This document shows positions 8,041 through 16,393 of a DNA stretch of 64,000 bases, in pieces. The DNA comes from Rhodoferax_B sp049316285 (GTDB lineage: Bacteria; Pseudomonadota; Gammaproteobacteria; Burkholderiales; Burkholderiaceae_C), in contig NZ_JBMOXA010000003.1 in assembly GCF_049316285.1 (NCBI RefSeq), forward strand, positions 124,001 through 188,000, given 5' to 3'. Numbering within the stretch: the stretch's first letter is position 1; each line of letters begins with the position of its first letter. Position numbers and translations under genes: made by a program. The notes below the pieces were generated by a model. That model was not told where the DNA came from and did no database searches. It saw only the letters and a list, made by a program, of their open reading frames with translations.

Positions 8041-11000
8041 ATGCCGCCTGTGGAGCCCCCAGCGTCTTCTTCACCAACGCCGCCTTCGTTGGCGCAGCCG
8101 CCAACACCGCCACTCACTGACCATTTGGCCGCGCTGGCCCAAGCGGAAAATGCGGCTTTGCAAGAGCGCCGTGCCCTGCTGGGGGCTTCCTCGGCCGAGT
8201 CTATGGCGCGAGTCCAGTCGCTGCCGCGTGTGGGCCTGGCCCTTTCGGGTGGCGGCGTGCGCAGCGCAACCTTCGCGCTGGGACTGATGCGTGGGCTGGC
8301 CCAAAGCGGCCGGCCGGCGGGTGGGGCGCAGGCTGCGCCATCCCTCCCTGAACCTACGGTTGATCTGCTGACCGGGCTGCCGACCGTATCCGCGACAACA
8401 ACCGACCCAGGCCCGCTAGAACGTGTCGACTATTTGTCCACGGTGTCCGGCGGCGGCTACGTCGGCGCCATGTATGGCCGCTTGATGCAGCGTGTGGGCA
8501 TGGCGCGCGCCCAGGAGTTGATGGCCTCCAGCGGCTCGGTGGTGCTCGAATGGCTGCGCCGCAATGGCCGTTACCTCACGCCATCGGGCTCGCGCGACAC
8601 CGGCATCGCAGTTGTCACCTATCTGCGCGCCTGGTTGGCGATTCATGTCGAGTTCATGTTTGCCTGCATGCTGCTGGGCTTGCTGGTGATCGCACCGCAC
8701 TTGTGGCAGCACAGCTATCAATTGCTCGATCCTCTGGGCTGGTCGCGTTGGTTCAGCCCCTGGTGGACTTTGGCGGCCTGGGTCTGGGTGCTGCTGTCGC
8801 CGGGGCTGATCGTCGGTTACTGGACCGCACGTGATGCACCCGAGCGCAGCGATGCGTTGAGGCGTATCTTGCGGCCGTTGAAGAGCGGTTTCCTGCTGCT
8901 GGTGCTGGCCGTGGTGGCCTGGATTCTGTGGGGCACGCTGGGGGAGGGCGATGGCCTGGACCCGGTGCGGCATGGCATGAATTGGTCGCTGGTGGCGTGT
9001 TGTGGCCTGACGTCGGTGGTGGCCGGGCAACTGGGCGTGATGCTGTGGATGGGCGTGACGCGTGAGTCTTATGCGCTGAACGTGGCGCGTGTGCGCAACG
9101 GGCTCACGCGTGCGTTGCGCTGGGTCATGCTGGCCGCGTTGGCGCTGGTGGGCCTGGGGGCGCTCGATCTGCTGAGCTGGTGGATTCTGGAGGAGTTCCT
9201 CACCGACAACAACGTCTGGCTCTGGCGCGGTGTGGGCGTGGGCAGCATTGGCCTGGTGCTGCTGCGCGCGTTGATGCAGCCGCTGCAGCAGATCGCGGCC
9301 GACACCACGCGTCGCGCGGTGGAATGGTTGCCGCGTTTGCTCAACATCGGCAGCATCATTGGTTTGTTGGCGCTGGTGACGGCGTGGACCGTGGTGCTGC
9401 AGTGGTTTGTTTTTGCGCCCGATCCCTTTGTCGGCCTGCGCGACGTGCCCGCCTGGATGCGCGCGAGCTTGCTGGCATTGGCTTGGGCTGGCTGGATGCT
9501 GACCACCGGCGGCAATGCCCAAATGGCCAACACCTCGTCGCTGCACAGCTTTTACCGTGCGCGCCTTACGCGCGCCTATCTGGCCGTGGGCAATCCGCAG
9601 CGCAGCATAGACCCGGAACACCCGCGCAAGACCGATGTGACCACCGTGGTTGAGGGCGACGACACACGGTTGGCCCACTACCGCCCCGAAGCCGCAGGCG
9701 GCCCGATTCATCTCATCAATACCTGCCTGAACCAGACCCGCGACGACCAGAGTGGCCTGTACAACGCTGACCGCAAAGGCACGGCCGTGACCGCCACCTG
9801 GCGCGGCTTCGAGATCGGCCCGCGTGAGTTCATGGCGCTGGCTGATGACTACGACGCGGGCACACTGGGCCGCTGGGTGGCGGTGTCCGGGGCCGCCGCT
9901 TCGCCCGGTGCCGGCTCGTATACCGCGCGTGGGCTGGCTTTGCTGGTGTATTTTTTGGGCGTGCGGCTGGGCTACTGGATGCGCGCGCCGCGTGAGCGCG
10001 CCGCACTGCGCTGGCTCAGTCACCTGGCTTGGCGCTGCTGGCCCAAGCCGCTGATGCTCAGCAGCGAAGCCTCGGCCACCTTCTTTGGGCTGGACCGGCC
10101 CTGGTGGTATTTGTCGGATGGCGGGCATTTTGAGAACACCGGCGTTTATCCGCTGCTCAAGCGCGAACTCGATTTCATCATCCTGTCGGACGCAAGCTGT
10201 GATGCCCGCTACGAGTTTGCGGATCTGGAGAATCTGGTGCGCAAGGCGCGCATCGATTTCGGCGCCGAGATCGACTTCTACAACCAGCACGAGGCGGCGC
10301 GACTATTCGCCACGGAGTCGCCGGACCTCACGGTGCTTTCGCCTGAGGACATGGCCGACAACCATTCCTGCCGCGGCGTGATGATTGCGCGCATTCGGTA
10401 CCGCGAGCGCCCAGGGCCCATGGGCGCGGATGGTCGACCCGGCCCAGCCTACCGCCCCGAGGGAACCCTGCTTGTCGTCAAGCCGAACCTGCACGACGCG
10501 CTGGATGTCGATCTGCTGGCCTATGCGCAGAAGCACCAGAGCTTTCCACACGAATCGACCGGTGACCAGTCCTTCGACGAAGCTCAGTGGGAAAGCTACC
10601 ACCGCCTGGGCGAGGATTTTGGCCGTGTCTTGAGTAACGACTGGCTCAGCCGCCTGCCGGGCTGGCTGGCCCCGGCGCAGCACGATATGCACGCCGTCGC
10701 CCGGCTCAGCGGCTTGAAAACGCTGGAGGCACCGCGCACCGAACCCTTTTGGCGTCGCGGTGCGCGCGCCACGGCGATTGGCACCACCCTCGGCCTGGGG
10801 GCCTCGGGCACGCTGCTGCTGTCGTTGTGGCAGGTGCAGGACCAGGTGCAGCGCAGTCAAACGGACGAACAAAACGAGGCGCGCAAACTGTTCACCGATT
10901 TTTCTCTGCGCTTGCAGGAACTCGACGGTGCCTGCCCGAAGATACCCGAGCACACGGTAACCACCGCCGCCACCTTGTTCACCTTGCGGGGCGGCAGTTC

Positions 11001-11904
11001 CTTGTCCGCCCTGGAGCGCGAGGGCCTGGACCGCATGGCCGATCGTGTGGCGGATGAATGCAAAAAAGCAGCACGCGACGATGCCGTCTGTGCCGCCGGC
11101 CATCAGCGCATGCAACGCGACCTCTGCACGGTAGTGGGCAAGAAAAATATCAAGAGTTCCACCTCTTTCAGCTACTGGAACCCCTCGGCCACGCGGCTGG
11201 AGCAGGCGCGTGCGGGCGCCAAGGTGTGGCAGAGCGTTGCGGCCTATGTGCCCATTCCGCTGGCCTGGACCGAGGCGCCCGGGGTGCAGGTGGCCGGTCT
11301 TCCTGGTGGTATGGGTGGGGGGGCAGGCAGTGTGGGCGGCGTGGCCGGTGCATCTGCGGGGGCACAAGCGCCGTCCAAGATGGGGCAGGCGGTGGCGACC
11401 GGCGGCAGTGCGCTGGGGGTGGGCAGCGGCGTCGCAGCCCCGCCTGCCGCAGGAGCCGGGCGCGGTATCGCCGAGCTCTGCGCCCGCGCGGGCGGCGCTT
11501 ACACCACGGTCTATCTGCAGGTTTATGACGAAGCCTCGCGCCAGGCCGCCACGGCTTTACGTGAGGCCTATCTCAAGCAGGCTGGCAATGTGCTGCAGGT
11601 AGCACCGATTGAAAACGTGGTGCGCAGTGCCGAGTTGCGCCAGCAGCGCCGCGCCGTGCCTTGGCCCAAGGCAACATTCGTGGTGCACGACCCTGGCAGT
11701 ACCGCTTGCGCAGGTGCGCTGGCCAAGCTGGTGGGCCCGCCCTGGGCGCAACAGTCGGGCGGCGAGGCCGATCCACCCTGGATCCGTGGCCTGCCCAGCC
11801 GGCTACAGGCCAACCCGGGGGTGATAGAACTTTGGCTGCCCCCCGTGGCCTCGTATGCGCAGAAGGCGGCTTACATGGGGCCATCTCCCAGCCAGGACCG
11901 ATGA
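8041..11904 (+). CDS. Giant patatin-like phospholipase with internal membrane domain
   Basis: A protein of about 1287 residues. A Pro-rich N-terminus leads to the patatin oxyanion motif LALSGGGVRSATFALG (about 67-82) and the nucleophile region YLSTVSGGGYVGA (Ser near 136). Then come several strongly hydrophobic helices (about 200-500). The catalytic Asp motif WWYLSDGGHFENTG appears only around residue 700. After another helix (GTTLGLGASGTLLLSLWQVQ, about 915) a C-terminal region of roughly 350 residues follows, with a Gly/Ala-rich low-complexity segment. So the Ser-Asp dyad is present but split by a membrane block. Predicted to hydrolyse acyl esters of membrane lipids. ATG 8041 is chosen for its AAGGA at 6-base spacing; an in-frame ATG at 7999 is the alternative. 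Probably monocistronic. Confidence 0.75.
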   Translation: MPPVEPPASSSPTPPSLAQPPTPPLTDHLAALAQAENAALQERRALLGASSAESMARVQSLPRVGLALSGGGVRSATFALGLMRGLAQSGRPAGGAQAAPSLPEPTVDLLTGLPTVSATTTDPGPLERVDYLSTVSGGGYVGAMYGRLMQRVGMARAQELMASSGSVVLEWLRRNGRYLTPSGSRDTGIAVVTYLRAWLAIHVEFMFACMLLGLLVIAPHLWQHSYQLLDPLGWSRWFSPWWTLAAWVWVLLSPGLIVGYWTARDAPERSDALRRILRPLKSGFLLLVLAVVAWILWGTLGEGDGLDPVRHGMNWSLVACCGLTSVVAGQLGVMLWMGVTRESYALNVARVRNGLTRALRWVMLAALALVGLGALDLLSWWILEEFLTDNNVWLWRGVGVGSIGLVLLRALMQPLQQIAADTTRRAVEWLPRLLNIGSIIGLLALVTAWTVVLQWFVFAPDPFVGLRDVPAWMRASLLALAWAGWMLTTGGNAQMANTSSLHSFYRARLTRAYLAVGNPQRSIDPEHPRKTDVTTVVEGDDTRLAHYRPEAAGGPIHLINTCLNQTRDDQSGLYNADRKGTAVTATWRGFEIGPREFMALADDYDAGTLGRWVAVSGAAASPGAGSYTARGLALLVYFLGVRLGYWMRAPRERAALRWLSHLAWRCWPKPLMLSSEASATFFGLDRPWWYLSDGGHFENTGVYPLLKRELDFIILSDASCDARYEFADLENLVRKARIDFGAEIDFYNQHEAARLFATESPDLTVLSPEDMADNHSCRGVMIARIRYRERPGPMGADGRPGPAYRPEGTLLVVKPNLHDALDVDLLAYAQKHQSFPHESTGDQSFDEAQWESYHRLGEDFGRVLSNDWLSRLPGWLAPAQHDMHAVARLSGLKTLEAPRTEPFWRRGARATAIGTTLGLGASGTLLLSLWQVQDQVQRSQTDEQNEARKLFTDFSLRLQELDGACPKIPEHTVTTAATLFTLRGGSSLSALEREGLDRMADRVADECKKAARDDAVCAAGHQRMQRDLCTVVGKKNIKSSTSFSYWNPSATRLEQARAGAKVWQSVAAYVPIPLAWTEAPGVQVAGLPGGMGGGAGSVGGVAGASAGAQAPSKMGQAVATGGSALGVGSGVAAPPAAGAGRGIAELCARAGGAYTTVYLQVYDEASRQAATALREAYLKQAGNVLQVAPIENVVRSAELRQQRRAVPWPKATFVVHDPGSTACAGALAKLVGPPWAQQSGGEADPPWIRGLPSRLQANPGVIELWLPPVASYAQKAAYMGPSPSQDR

Positions 11905-12027
11905 ACGACTTGAGGGCGCTAGCCAGAAAATGGGGAGGCCGGCATTAAAGGCTGGCCTGAGATGTACACATCCAGTTTGCAAGGCCGTTGATGAGCGCTT
12001 GAGGCTGGATGGGTTTTAGAAGAAGTT

Positions 12028-12121
12028 GACGAGCCTTGACCCCGGCACTGGCTCCACAGTTAGGGCTGCTTGGTTCCCCACCTGACCCGGTTGGCCGCTT
12101 TACCATGCGGGAAGGCCCGTC
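12028..12121 (-). ncRNA. ffs: Signal recognition particle 4.5S RNA
   Basis: On the minus strand, bases 12087 to 12064 carry the universally conserved SRP RNA domain IV: GGTCAGG, a GGAA tetraloop and AAGCAGCC. Compared with E. coli 4.5S RNA, as I remember it, the two base pairs closing the tetraloop are swapped from CC/GG to GG/CC, a clean compensatory change. The ends pair in a 10-bp helix (GACGGGCCTT with AAGGCTCGTC, one G-U), giving about 94 nt. The RNA partners Ffh to target membrane proteins. A gene beside dnaX is a known position for ffs. The 325-base gap 11905-12229 otherwise holds only a short hairpin (11936-11958) after the phospholipase gene and the two divergent promoter areas. Confidence 0.9.
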
Positions 12122-12128
12122 GATTGCA

Positions 12129-12134
12129 ATTGTA
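12129..12134 (-). promoter_or_regulatory. -10 element of ffs
   Basis: TACAAT on the minus strand ends 7 bases before the predicted 5' end of the SRP RNA (12121), the right distance for a sigma-70 start. No good -35 hexamer is visible 16-18 bases upstream, so the exact promoter remains tentative. Confidence 0.45.
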
Positions 12135-12229
12135 GTGGATGAAAAGCCAGTTGACCGGCTAGCAGGGGAATTAACACTAGTTTGGAATCGATGGGCGGGA
12201 GCGGGTGAGGGCCACCGTAGAATCAGAGG

Positions 12230-14200
12230 ATGTCTTATCTCGTGCTCGCCCGCAAGTACCGTCCCCGCAATTTCTCCGAAATGGTTGGTCAGGAGCACGT
12301 TGTCCAGGCGCTTGGCAATGCGTTGACCACCCAGCGTCTGCACCACGCCTATATGTTTACCGGCACCCGTGGTGTGGGCAAGACCACGGTGTCGCGGATT
12401 CTTGCCAAGTCGCTCAACTGCCAGGGCCTGGATGGAACGGGCGGTATCACGGCTGAGCCTTGTGGTGTGTGCCAGGCGTGCCAGGACATCGATAGCGGCC
12501 GGTTTGTCGATTACACCGAGCTGGATGCAGCTTCCAACCGTGGTGTGGACGAAGTGCAGTCGCTGCTGGAGCAAGCGGTTTATAAACCGGTGCAAGGGCG
12601 TTTCAAGGTCTTCATGATCGACGAAGTGCACATGCTGACCAACACGGCGTTCAACGCCATGCTGAAGACGCTGGAAGAACCGCCCGAATACCTGAAGTTC
12701 GTGCTGGCCACCACCGATCCGCAAAAAGTGCCGGTGACCGTGCTTTCGCGCTGCCTGCAGTTCAATTTGCGGCCCATGGCCCCTGAAACCGTGCTGTCGC
12801 ACTTGCGCGGCGTGCTGGCCAAAGAAAGTGTCGAGGCCGATGGGCCTTCGCTGGCCTTGTTGTCGCGTGCGGCTCGTGGCTCCATGCGGGACGCCTTGTC
12901 GCTGACCGATCAAGCCATTGCCTTTGGTGGCGGCAAGCTGCAGGAGGCGCAGGTGCGCCAGATGTTGGGCAGCGTGGACAACACCTATGTGTTTCGCTTG
13001 ATTGCTGCGCTGGCACAGGGCGATGGCCAAGCGGTTGTGGAAACCGTCAACACGTTGCGGCAAAACGGTTTGAATGCCGCTTCCACGCTGGAAGAGATGA
13101 GCATGGTGCTGCAGCGCATGGCGGTGCAGCAGGCGGTGGGTGCGCAGGCCGCACCCGCGCCCGCAGACGACCCCGATGCGGGTGAAATCGCCGCGCTGGC
13201 CGAAGCCATGCCCGCAGACGAAACGCAGTTGCTGTATTCGATCTGCCTGCACGGCCGCGCCGAGCTGGGTCTGGCGCCTGACGAGTACGCAGCGTTGACC
13301 ATGGCGCTGCTGCGCTTGTTGGCTTTTAAACCCAACGCGCTGGGCCAGGCCCCCGGGGAAAAAAAAACTCTGAACCGGCCTGAAAGGGCTGTTTCTCAGG
13401 CGCCGGCGCCATCAGTGGTTCGCCCGGAAGCCGTGCCGGTGAATGCCGGACCGGTGTCACCACCCGTCGCGGCAACACCGATTCAGTCCGCTGCGCCTGT
13501 GGCTGAGCCGCCGACAGTGCAGCCGCCTGCGGTCGTTGTGGCGGCGCGGCCCCCGGTTCCCGCACCGGCCGTCGCGGCGCCTGTCACGCCAATCGCCGCC
13601 GCTCCCAGCCGCTCCGAAGTGCCGCCTTGGGAAGATATTCCTGACGAAGACCCCGCCTTGGCCGCGCCCGTGCCCGCTCCCCACACCTCACAAATGCTGG
13701 CGATGCCGGTACGCGAGCAATCCGAGTCCAGCGAACGTTTGCGCCCTCGCGTCGATGTGGCGCCGGGCGCACGGCCGCAGGCCAAGGACTTTGTGGCTAC
13801 CCCCGAGGGCGATTTTTGGCATGCCACGGTACAGCAATTGATTGCCGCCGAAGCCATCAGCGCCATGACGCGCGAACTTGCCCTGCAGTCGCAACTGCTG
13901 GCGCGCAACGGTGGCGAATGGCAACTGCGGGTGGAGCGCGAATCCTTGATGCAGCCGAGTTGCCGCGAGCGTTTGCGCGCTGCTTTGATGGCGTCGCCTC
14001 CGGCAGATGGTTCGCCCGCGGCCAGTGCGCTGAACTTTGAAGTCGGCCTGTTGACCGATACCCCCGCGCGCCGCAACGCCGCCGCCGCACAGGAGCGGCT
14101 GCGTGTGGCCGAGGAGATCTTGCGCGAAGACCCCTTCGTGCAGACGATGATGCGGGACTTTGGGGCGAAAATCGTTCCAGGCAGCATCAAGCCGCTGTAA
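12230..14200 (+). CDS. dnaX: DNA polymerase III subunits tau/gamma
   Basis: Clamp-loader ATPase, 656 residues as full-length tau. It begins MSYLVLARKYRPRNF, followed by Walker A GTRGVGKT (45-52), a zinc module (Cys64, 78, 81, 84), Walker B DEVH (131-134) and the SRC arginine-finger motif (173-175). Domain III ends near residue 370; then comes a long Pro/Ala-rich linker (about 376-530) and the tau-specific C-terminus that binds polymerase and helicase. A run of nine A at 13359-13367 lies exactly at the domain III/linker junction and may produce gamma (see separate entry). ATG 12230 fits the family start although the ribosome site is crowded. Followed by ybaB and recR, a conserved order. Confidence 0.97.
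   Translation: MSYLVLARKYRPRNFSEMVGQEHVVQALGNALTTQRLHHAYMFTGTRGVGKTTVSRILAKSLNCQGLDGTGGITAEPCGVCQACQDIDSGRFVDYTELDAASNRGVDEVQSLLEQAVYKPVQGRFKVFMIDEVHMLTNTAFNAMLKTLEEPPEYLKFVLATTDPQKVPVTVLSRCLQFNLRPMAPETVLSHLRGVLAKESVEADGPSLALLSRAARGSMRDALSLTDQAIAFGGGKLQEAQVRQMLGSVDNTYVFRLIAALAQGDGQAVVETVNTLRQNGLNAASTLEEMSMVLQRMAVQQAVGAQAAPAPADDPDAGEIAALAEAMPADETQLLYSICLHGRAELGLAPDEYAALTMALLRLLAFKPNALGQAPGEKKTLNRPERAVSQAPAPSVVRPEAVPVNAGPVSPPVAATPIQSAAPVAEPPTVQPPAVVVAARPPVPAPAVAAPVTPIAAAPSRSEVPPWEDIPDEDPALAAPVPAPHTSQMLAMPVREQSESSERLRPRVDVAPGARPQAKDFVATPEGDFWHATVQQLIAAEAISAMTRELALQSQLLARNGGEWQLRVERESLMQPSCRERLRAALMASPPADGSPAASALNFEVGLLTDTPARRNAAAAQERLRVAEEILREDPFVQTMMRDFGAKIVPGSIKPL
13359..13402 (+). promoter_or_regulatory. 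Candidate slippery site for gamma production in dnaX
   Basis: Nine consecutive A lie in the frame GAA AAA AAA ACT, which contains the heptamer A-AAA-AAA in the zero frame. A -1 shift gives N-S-E-P-A and then TGA at 13381, a product of about 384 residues. A +1 shift reaches TGA at 13371, a product of about 380 residues. Both end right after domain III, as gamma does. A hairpin follows (GCCTGAAA / TTTcTCAGGC, 13379-13402). E. coli uses -1 frameshifting and Thermus thermophilus transcriptional slippage at comparable dnaX runs. Use of this site is inferred. Confidence 0.6.
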
Positions 14201-14242
14201 ACAATTCACCCCATTCAACCTAAACCTATCTGAGGAAACAAC

Positions 14243-14575
14243 ATGTTCAACAAGGGACAACTCGCCGGTCTGATGAAACAAGCCCAGGCCATGCAAGACA
14301 ACCTGAAAAAGGCGCAGGACGAACTGGCCTTCATCGAAGTCACGGGTGAATCGGGCGCTGGCCTGGTGAAGGTGTTGATGACCTGCAAACACGACGTCAA
14401 ACGCATCACCATAGACCCCAGCCTGCTGGGTGAAGACAAAGACATGCTGGAAGACCTGGTGGCGGCCGCCTTCAATGCCGCCGTGCGCAAAGCCGAAGAA
14501 ACCAGCCAGGAGAAAATGGGCAAGTTGACCGCCGGCATGCCAGGCCTGCCTGGTGGCATGAAGTTCCCGTTCTGA
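14243..14575 (+). CDS. ybaB: YbaB/EbfC-family nucleoid-associated protein
   Basis: A 110-residue DNA-binding protein of the YbaB/EbfC family. It begins MFNKGQLAGLMKQAQAMQDNLKKAQDEL, the coiled-coil arm of the tweezer-like dimer. The core VKVLMTCKHDVKRITIDPSLL is typical, and the Gly/Met/Pro-rich tail (GMPGLPGGMKFPF) matches the family. It binds DNA and is usually encoded between dnaX and recR, as here. Start ATG 14243 has a GAGGA ribosome site. Likely co-transcribed with dnaX (42 bases away) and recR (25 bases away). Confidence 0.95.
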   Translation: MFNKGQLAGLMKQAQAMQDNLKKAQDELAFIEVTGESGAGLVKVLMTCKHDVKRITIDPSLLGEDKDMLEDLVAAAFNAAVRKAEETSQEKMGKLTAGMPGLPGGMKFPF

Positions 14576-14600
14576 TCCGCGTTTGCAGCTTTAGCCCGGA

Positions 14601-15191
14601 ATGGCCGACAACAATGCGCTGAGCGCTTTGATCCAGAACCTGCGCCGCCTGCCCGGCGTGGGCATCAAGTCCGCGCAGCGCATGGCCTTTCATTTGCTGC
14701 AGCATGACCGCGACGGGGCGCAACTGCTGTCGCGCGCACTGGAGCAGGCGGTCTTGCAAGTGCAGCATTGCGAGCAGTGCCACACCTTCACCGAGAGCAG
14801 CATTTGCGAAACCTGCAGTGACGCCACGCGCGATCCCAGCAAGCTGTGTGTGATCGAAACCCCGGCCGACCAATCGGCGGTAGAGCGCACCGCCGCTTAC
14901 CGTGGCCTGTATTTTGTGTTGATGGGCAAGTTGAGCCCATTGGACGGCATTGGCCCCAAAGACATTGGTTTGCAAAAACTGTTCGAACGTGCGAGCAATG
15001 GTGTGGTGCAAGAAGTCATTCTGGCCACAAACTTCACCGCTGAAGGTGAAGCGACGGCCCACGTCATCAGCGAAGGCCTGAAAAACCGCGGTGTGCACGT
15101 GACCCGCCTGGCGCGTGGCGTACCCGTCGGCAGCGAGCTGGAGTACGTTGACCTGGGCACCATCGCCCACGCTTTTGTGGACCGGCGTTAG
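14601..15191 (+). CDS. recR: Recombination protein RecR
   Basis: A 196-residue RecF-pathway protein that, with RecO, loads RecA at gaps. It shows the N-terminal helix-hairpin-helix (LRRLPGVGIKSAQRMAFHLL), the four-cysteine zinc site (Cys57, 60, 69, 72) and the Toprim domain (LCVIETPADQSAVERT through FTAEGEATAHVISE). The C-terminal RLARGVPVGSELEYVD is the usual RecR ending. It is the last gene of the dnaX-ybaB-recR unit. Confidence 0.97.
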   Translation: MADNNALSALIQNLRRLPGVGIKSAQRMAFHLLQHDRDGAQLLSRALEQAVLQVQHCEQCHTFTESSICETCSDATRDPSKLCVIETPADQSAVERTAAYRGLYFVLMGKLSPLDGIGPKDIGLQKLFERASNGVVQEVILATNFTAEGEATAHVISEGLKNRGVHVTRLARGVPVGSELEYVDLGTIAHAFVDRR

Positions 15192-15343
15192 CCGGCTCAA
15201 GTCACACGCCAGCCGCGCTGCCAGAGCGTTTGGCTGGGTCAATAGGCGCAGCCCCTGCCCGGGATGATCCGGATACGACGCTGTGGTGGCTGCACGTAAG
15301 CTGGGTCATGGAACCTTATTCCTTGGACTCTGCGAGCACCACC

Positions 15344-16393
15344 ATGGACAAACCTCTTGTGAGCCGTCGCCGATTCAATGTCCTGGCTGCCAGCGCCGTG
15401 TCCGGCATGGTGGCCGTGCCCGCAGTGCTGGCGCAAGCTGGGGTGGAAAAGCCGCAGATTGCCTTGGCTGTGGGCGGCAAGGCGGCTTTCTATTACCTGC
15501 CATTGACGATTTCCGAGCAACTGGGTTACTTCAAGACGGAAGGCCTGGAGCTTGAAATCAGTGACTTCGCGGGTGGTGCCAGGGCATTGCAGGCGGTGGT
15601 GGGGGGCTCGGCCGATGTGTGTTCCGGCGCTTATGAACACACCATCAACCTGCAGAGCAAGAACCAGTTTTTTCAGGCCTTTGTGCTGCAAGGCCGGGCA
15701 CCACAAATTGCGCTGGGCATCTCCAACAAAACCATGCCCGGCTACCAGAAGCTGACCGACCTGGCGGGCAAGAAAATCGGTGTTTCGGCACCCGGCTCAT
15801 CGACCAATATGGTGGCCAATCTGGTGTTGTCGCGCGCAGGTGTCAAGCCCAGCGACGTGGCGTTTGTGGGCGTGGGAACTTCGGCCGGCGCCTTGGCCGC
15901 CTTGCGCTCGGGCCAGATTGACGCGATGTGTAACACCGACCCCGTGATGACCATGCTGGAGCAAAAGGGCGACGTGCGCATCGTCTGCGACACGCGCACG
16001 CTCAAAGGCACACAAGAAGTGTTCGGCGGCACGATGCCGGCCGGTTGCCTGTATGCACCGGCCGAGTTTGTGGCCAAGAACCCGAAAACGGTGCAGGCCT
16101 TGACCAATGCCATCGTGCGCGGCTTGAAGTGGTTGCAAACCGCCGGGCCGAGTGACATTATCAAAACCGTGCCGGAGTCGTACCTGCTGGGCGACCGGGC
16201 GCTGTACTTGGCATCGTTTGCCAAGATCCGTGAGGCGATTTCGCTGGACGGTGTCCTTCCCGAGCAAGGGACTGTGACGGCGTTGAAGGCATTGGCCAGT
16301 TTTGACCCCACGGTGAAGCCCGACAAAATCGCCTTGAACAAAACCTACACCAACGAATTCGCGCTGCGTGCAAAAGAGAAATTCCAGGCCTGA
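15344..16393 (+). CDS. ABC transporter substrate-binding protein, SsuA/TauA/NMT1 type
   Basis: Periplasmic solute-binding protein of about 349 residues. The chosen start (ATG 15344) places a twin-arginine-like leader, SRRRFNVLAASAVSG, and then VPAVLAQA as cleavage region, so export may be by Tat. The mature part has the NMT1/SsuA pattern: FYYLPLTISEQLGYFKTEGL, DLAGKKIGVSAPGSSTNM and AALRSGQIDAMCN. Such proteins bind sulfonates, taurine, nitrate or pyrimidine precursors; the ligand here is not clear. An in-frame ATG at 15308 and a longer frame from 15230 lack support. It is the first gene of a binding protein-ATPase-permease operon. Confidence 0.85.
   Translation: MDKPLVSRRRFNVLAASAVSGMVAVPAVLAQAGVEKPQIALAVGGKAAFYYLPLTISEQLGYFKTEGLELEISDFAGGARALQAVVGGSADVCSGAYEHTINLQSKNQFFQAFVLQGRAPQIALGISNKTMPGYQKLTDLAGKKIGVSAPGSSTNMVANLVLSRAGVKPSDVAFVGVGTSAGALAALRSGQIDAMCNTDPVMTMLEQKGDVRIVCDTRTLKGTQEVFGGTMPAGCLYAPAEFVAKNPKTVQALTNAIVRGLKWLQTAGPSDIIKTVPESYLLGDRALYLASFAKIREAISLDGVLPEQGTVTALKALASFDPTVKPDKIALNKTYTNEFALRAKEKFQA

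Noticed and set aside
8416..10290. Long minus-strand open frame (624 codons) opposite the patatin gene
   Set aside because: It is a shadow of a GC-rich plus-strand gene; the protein is rich in His, Gln and Arg and has no recognisable motif.
12151..12177. TTGACC...TAACAC as a dnaX promoter
   Set aside because: Spacing of 15 and a poor -10 make it unconvincing, although a dnaX promoter must lie near here.
11945..13252. Minus-strand open frame of 435 codons across ffs and dnaX
   Set aside because: It lies opposite the certain dnaX gene and covers the SRP RNA gene; no protein motif.
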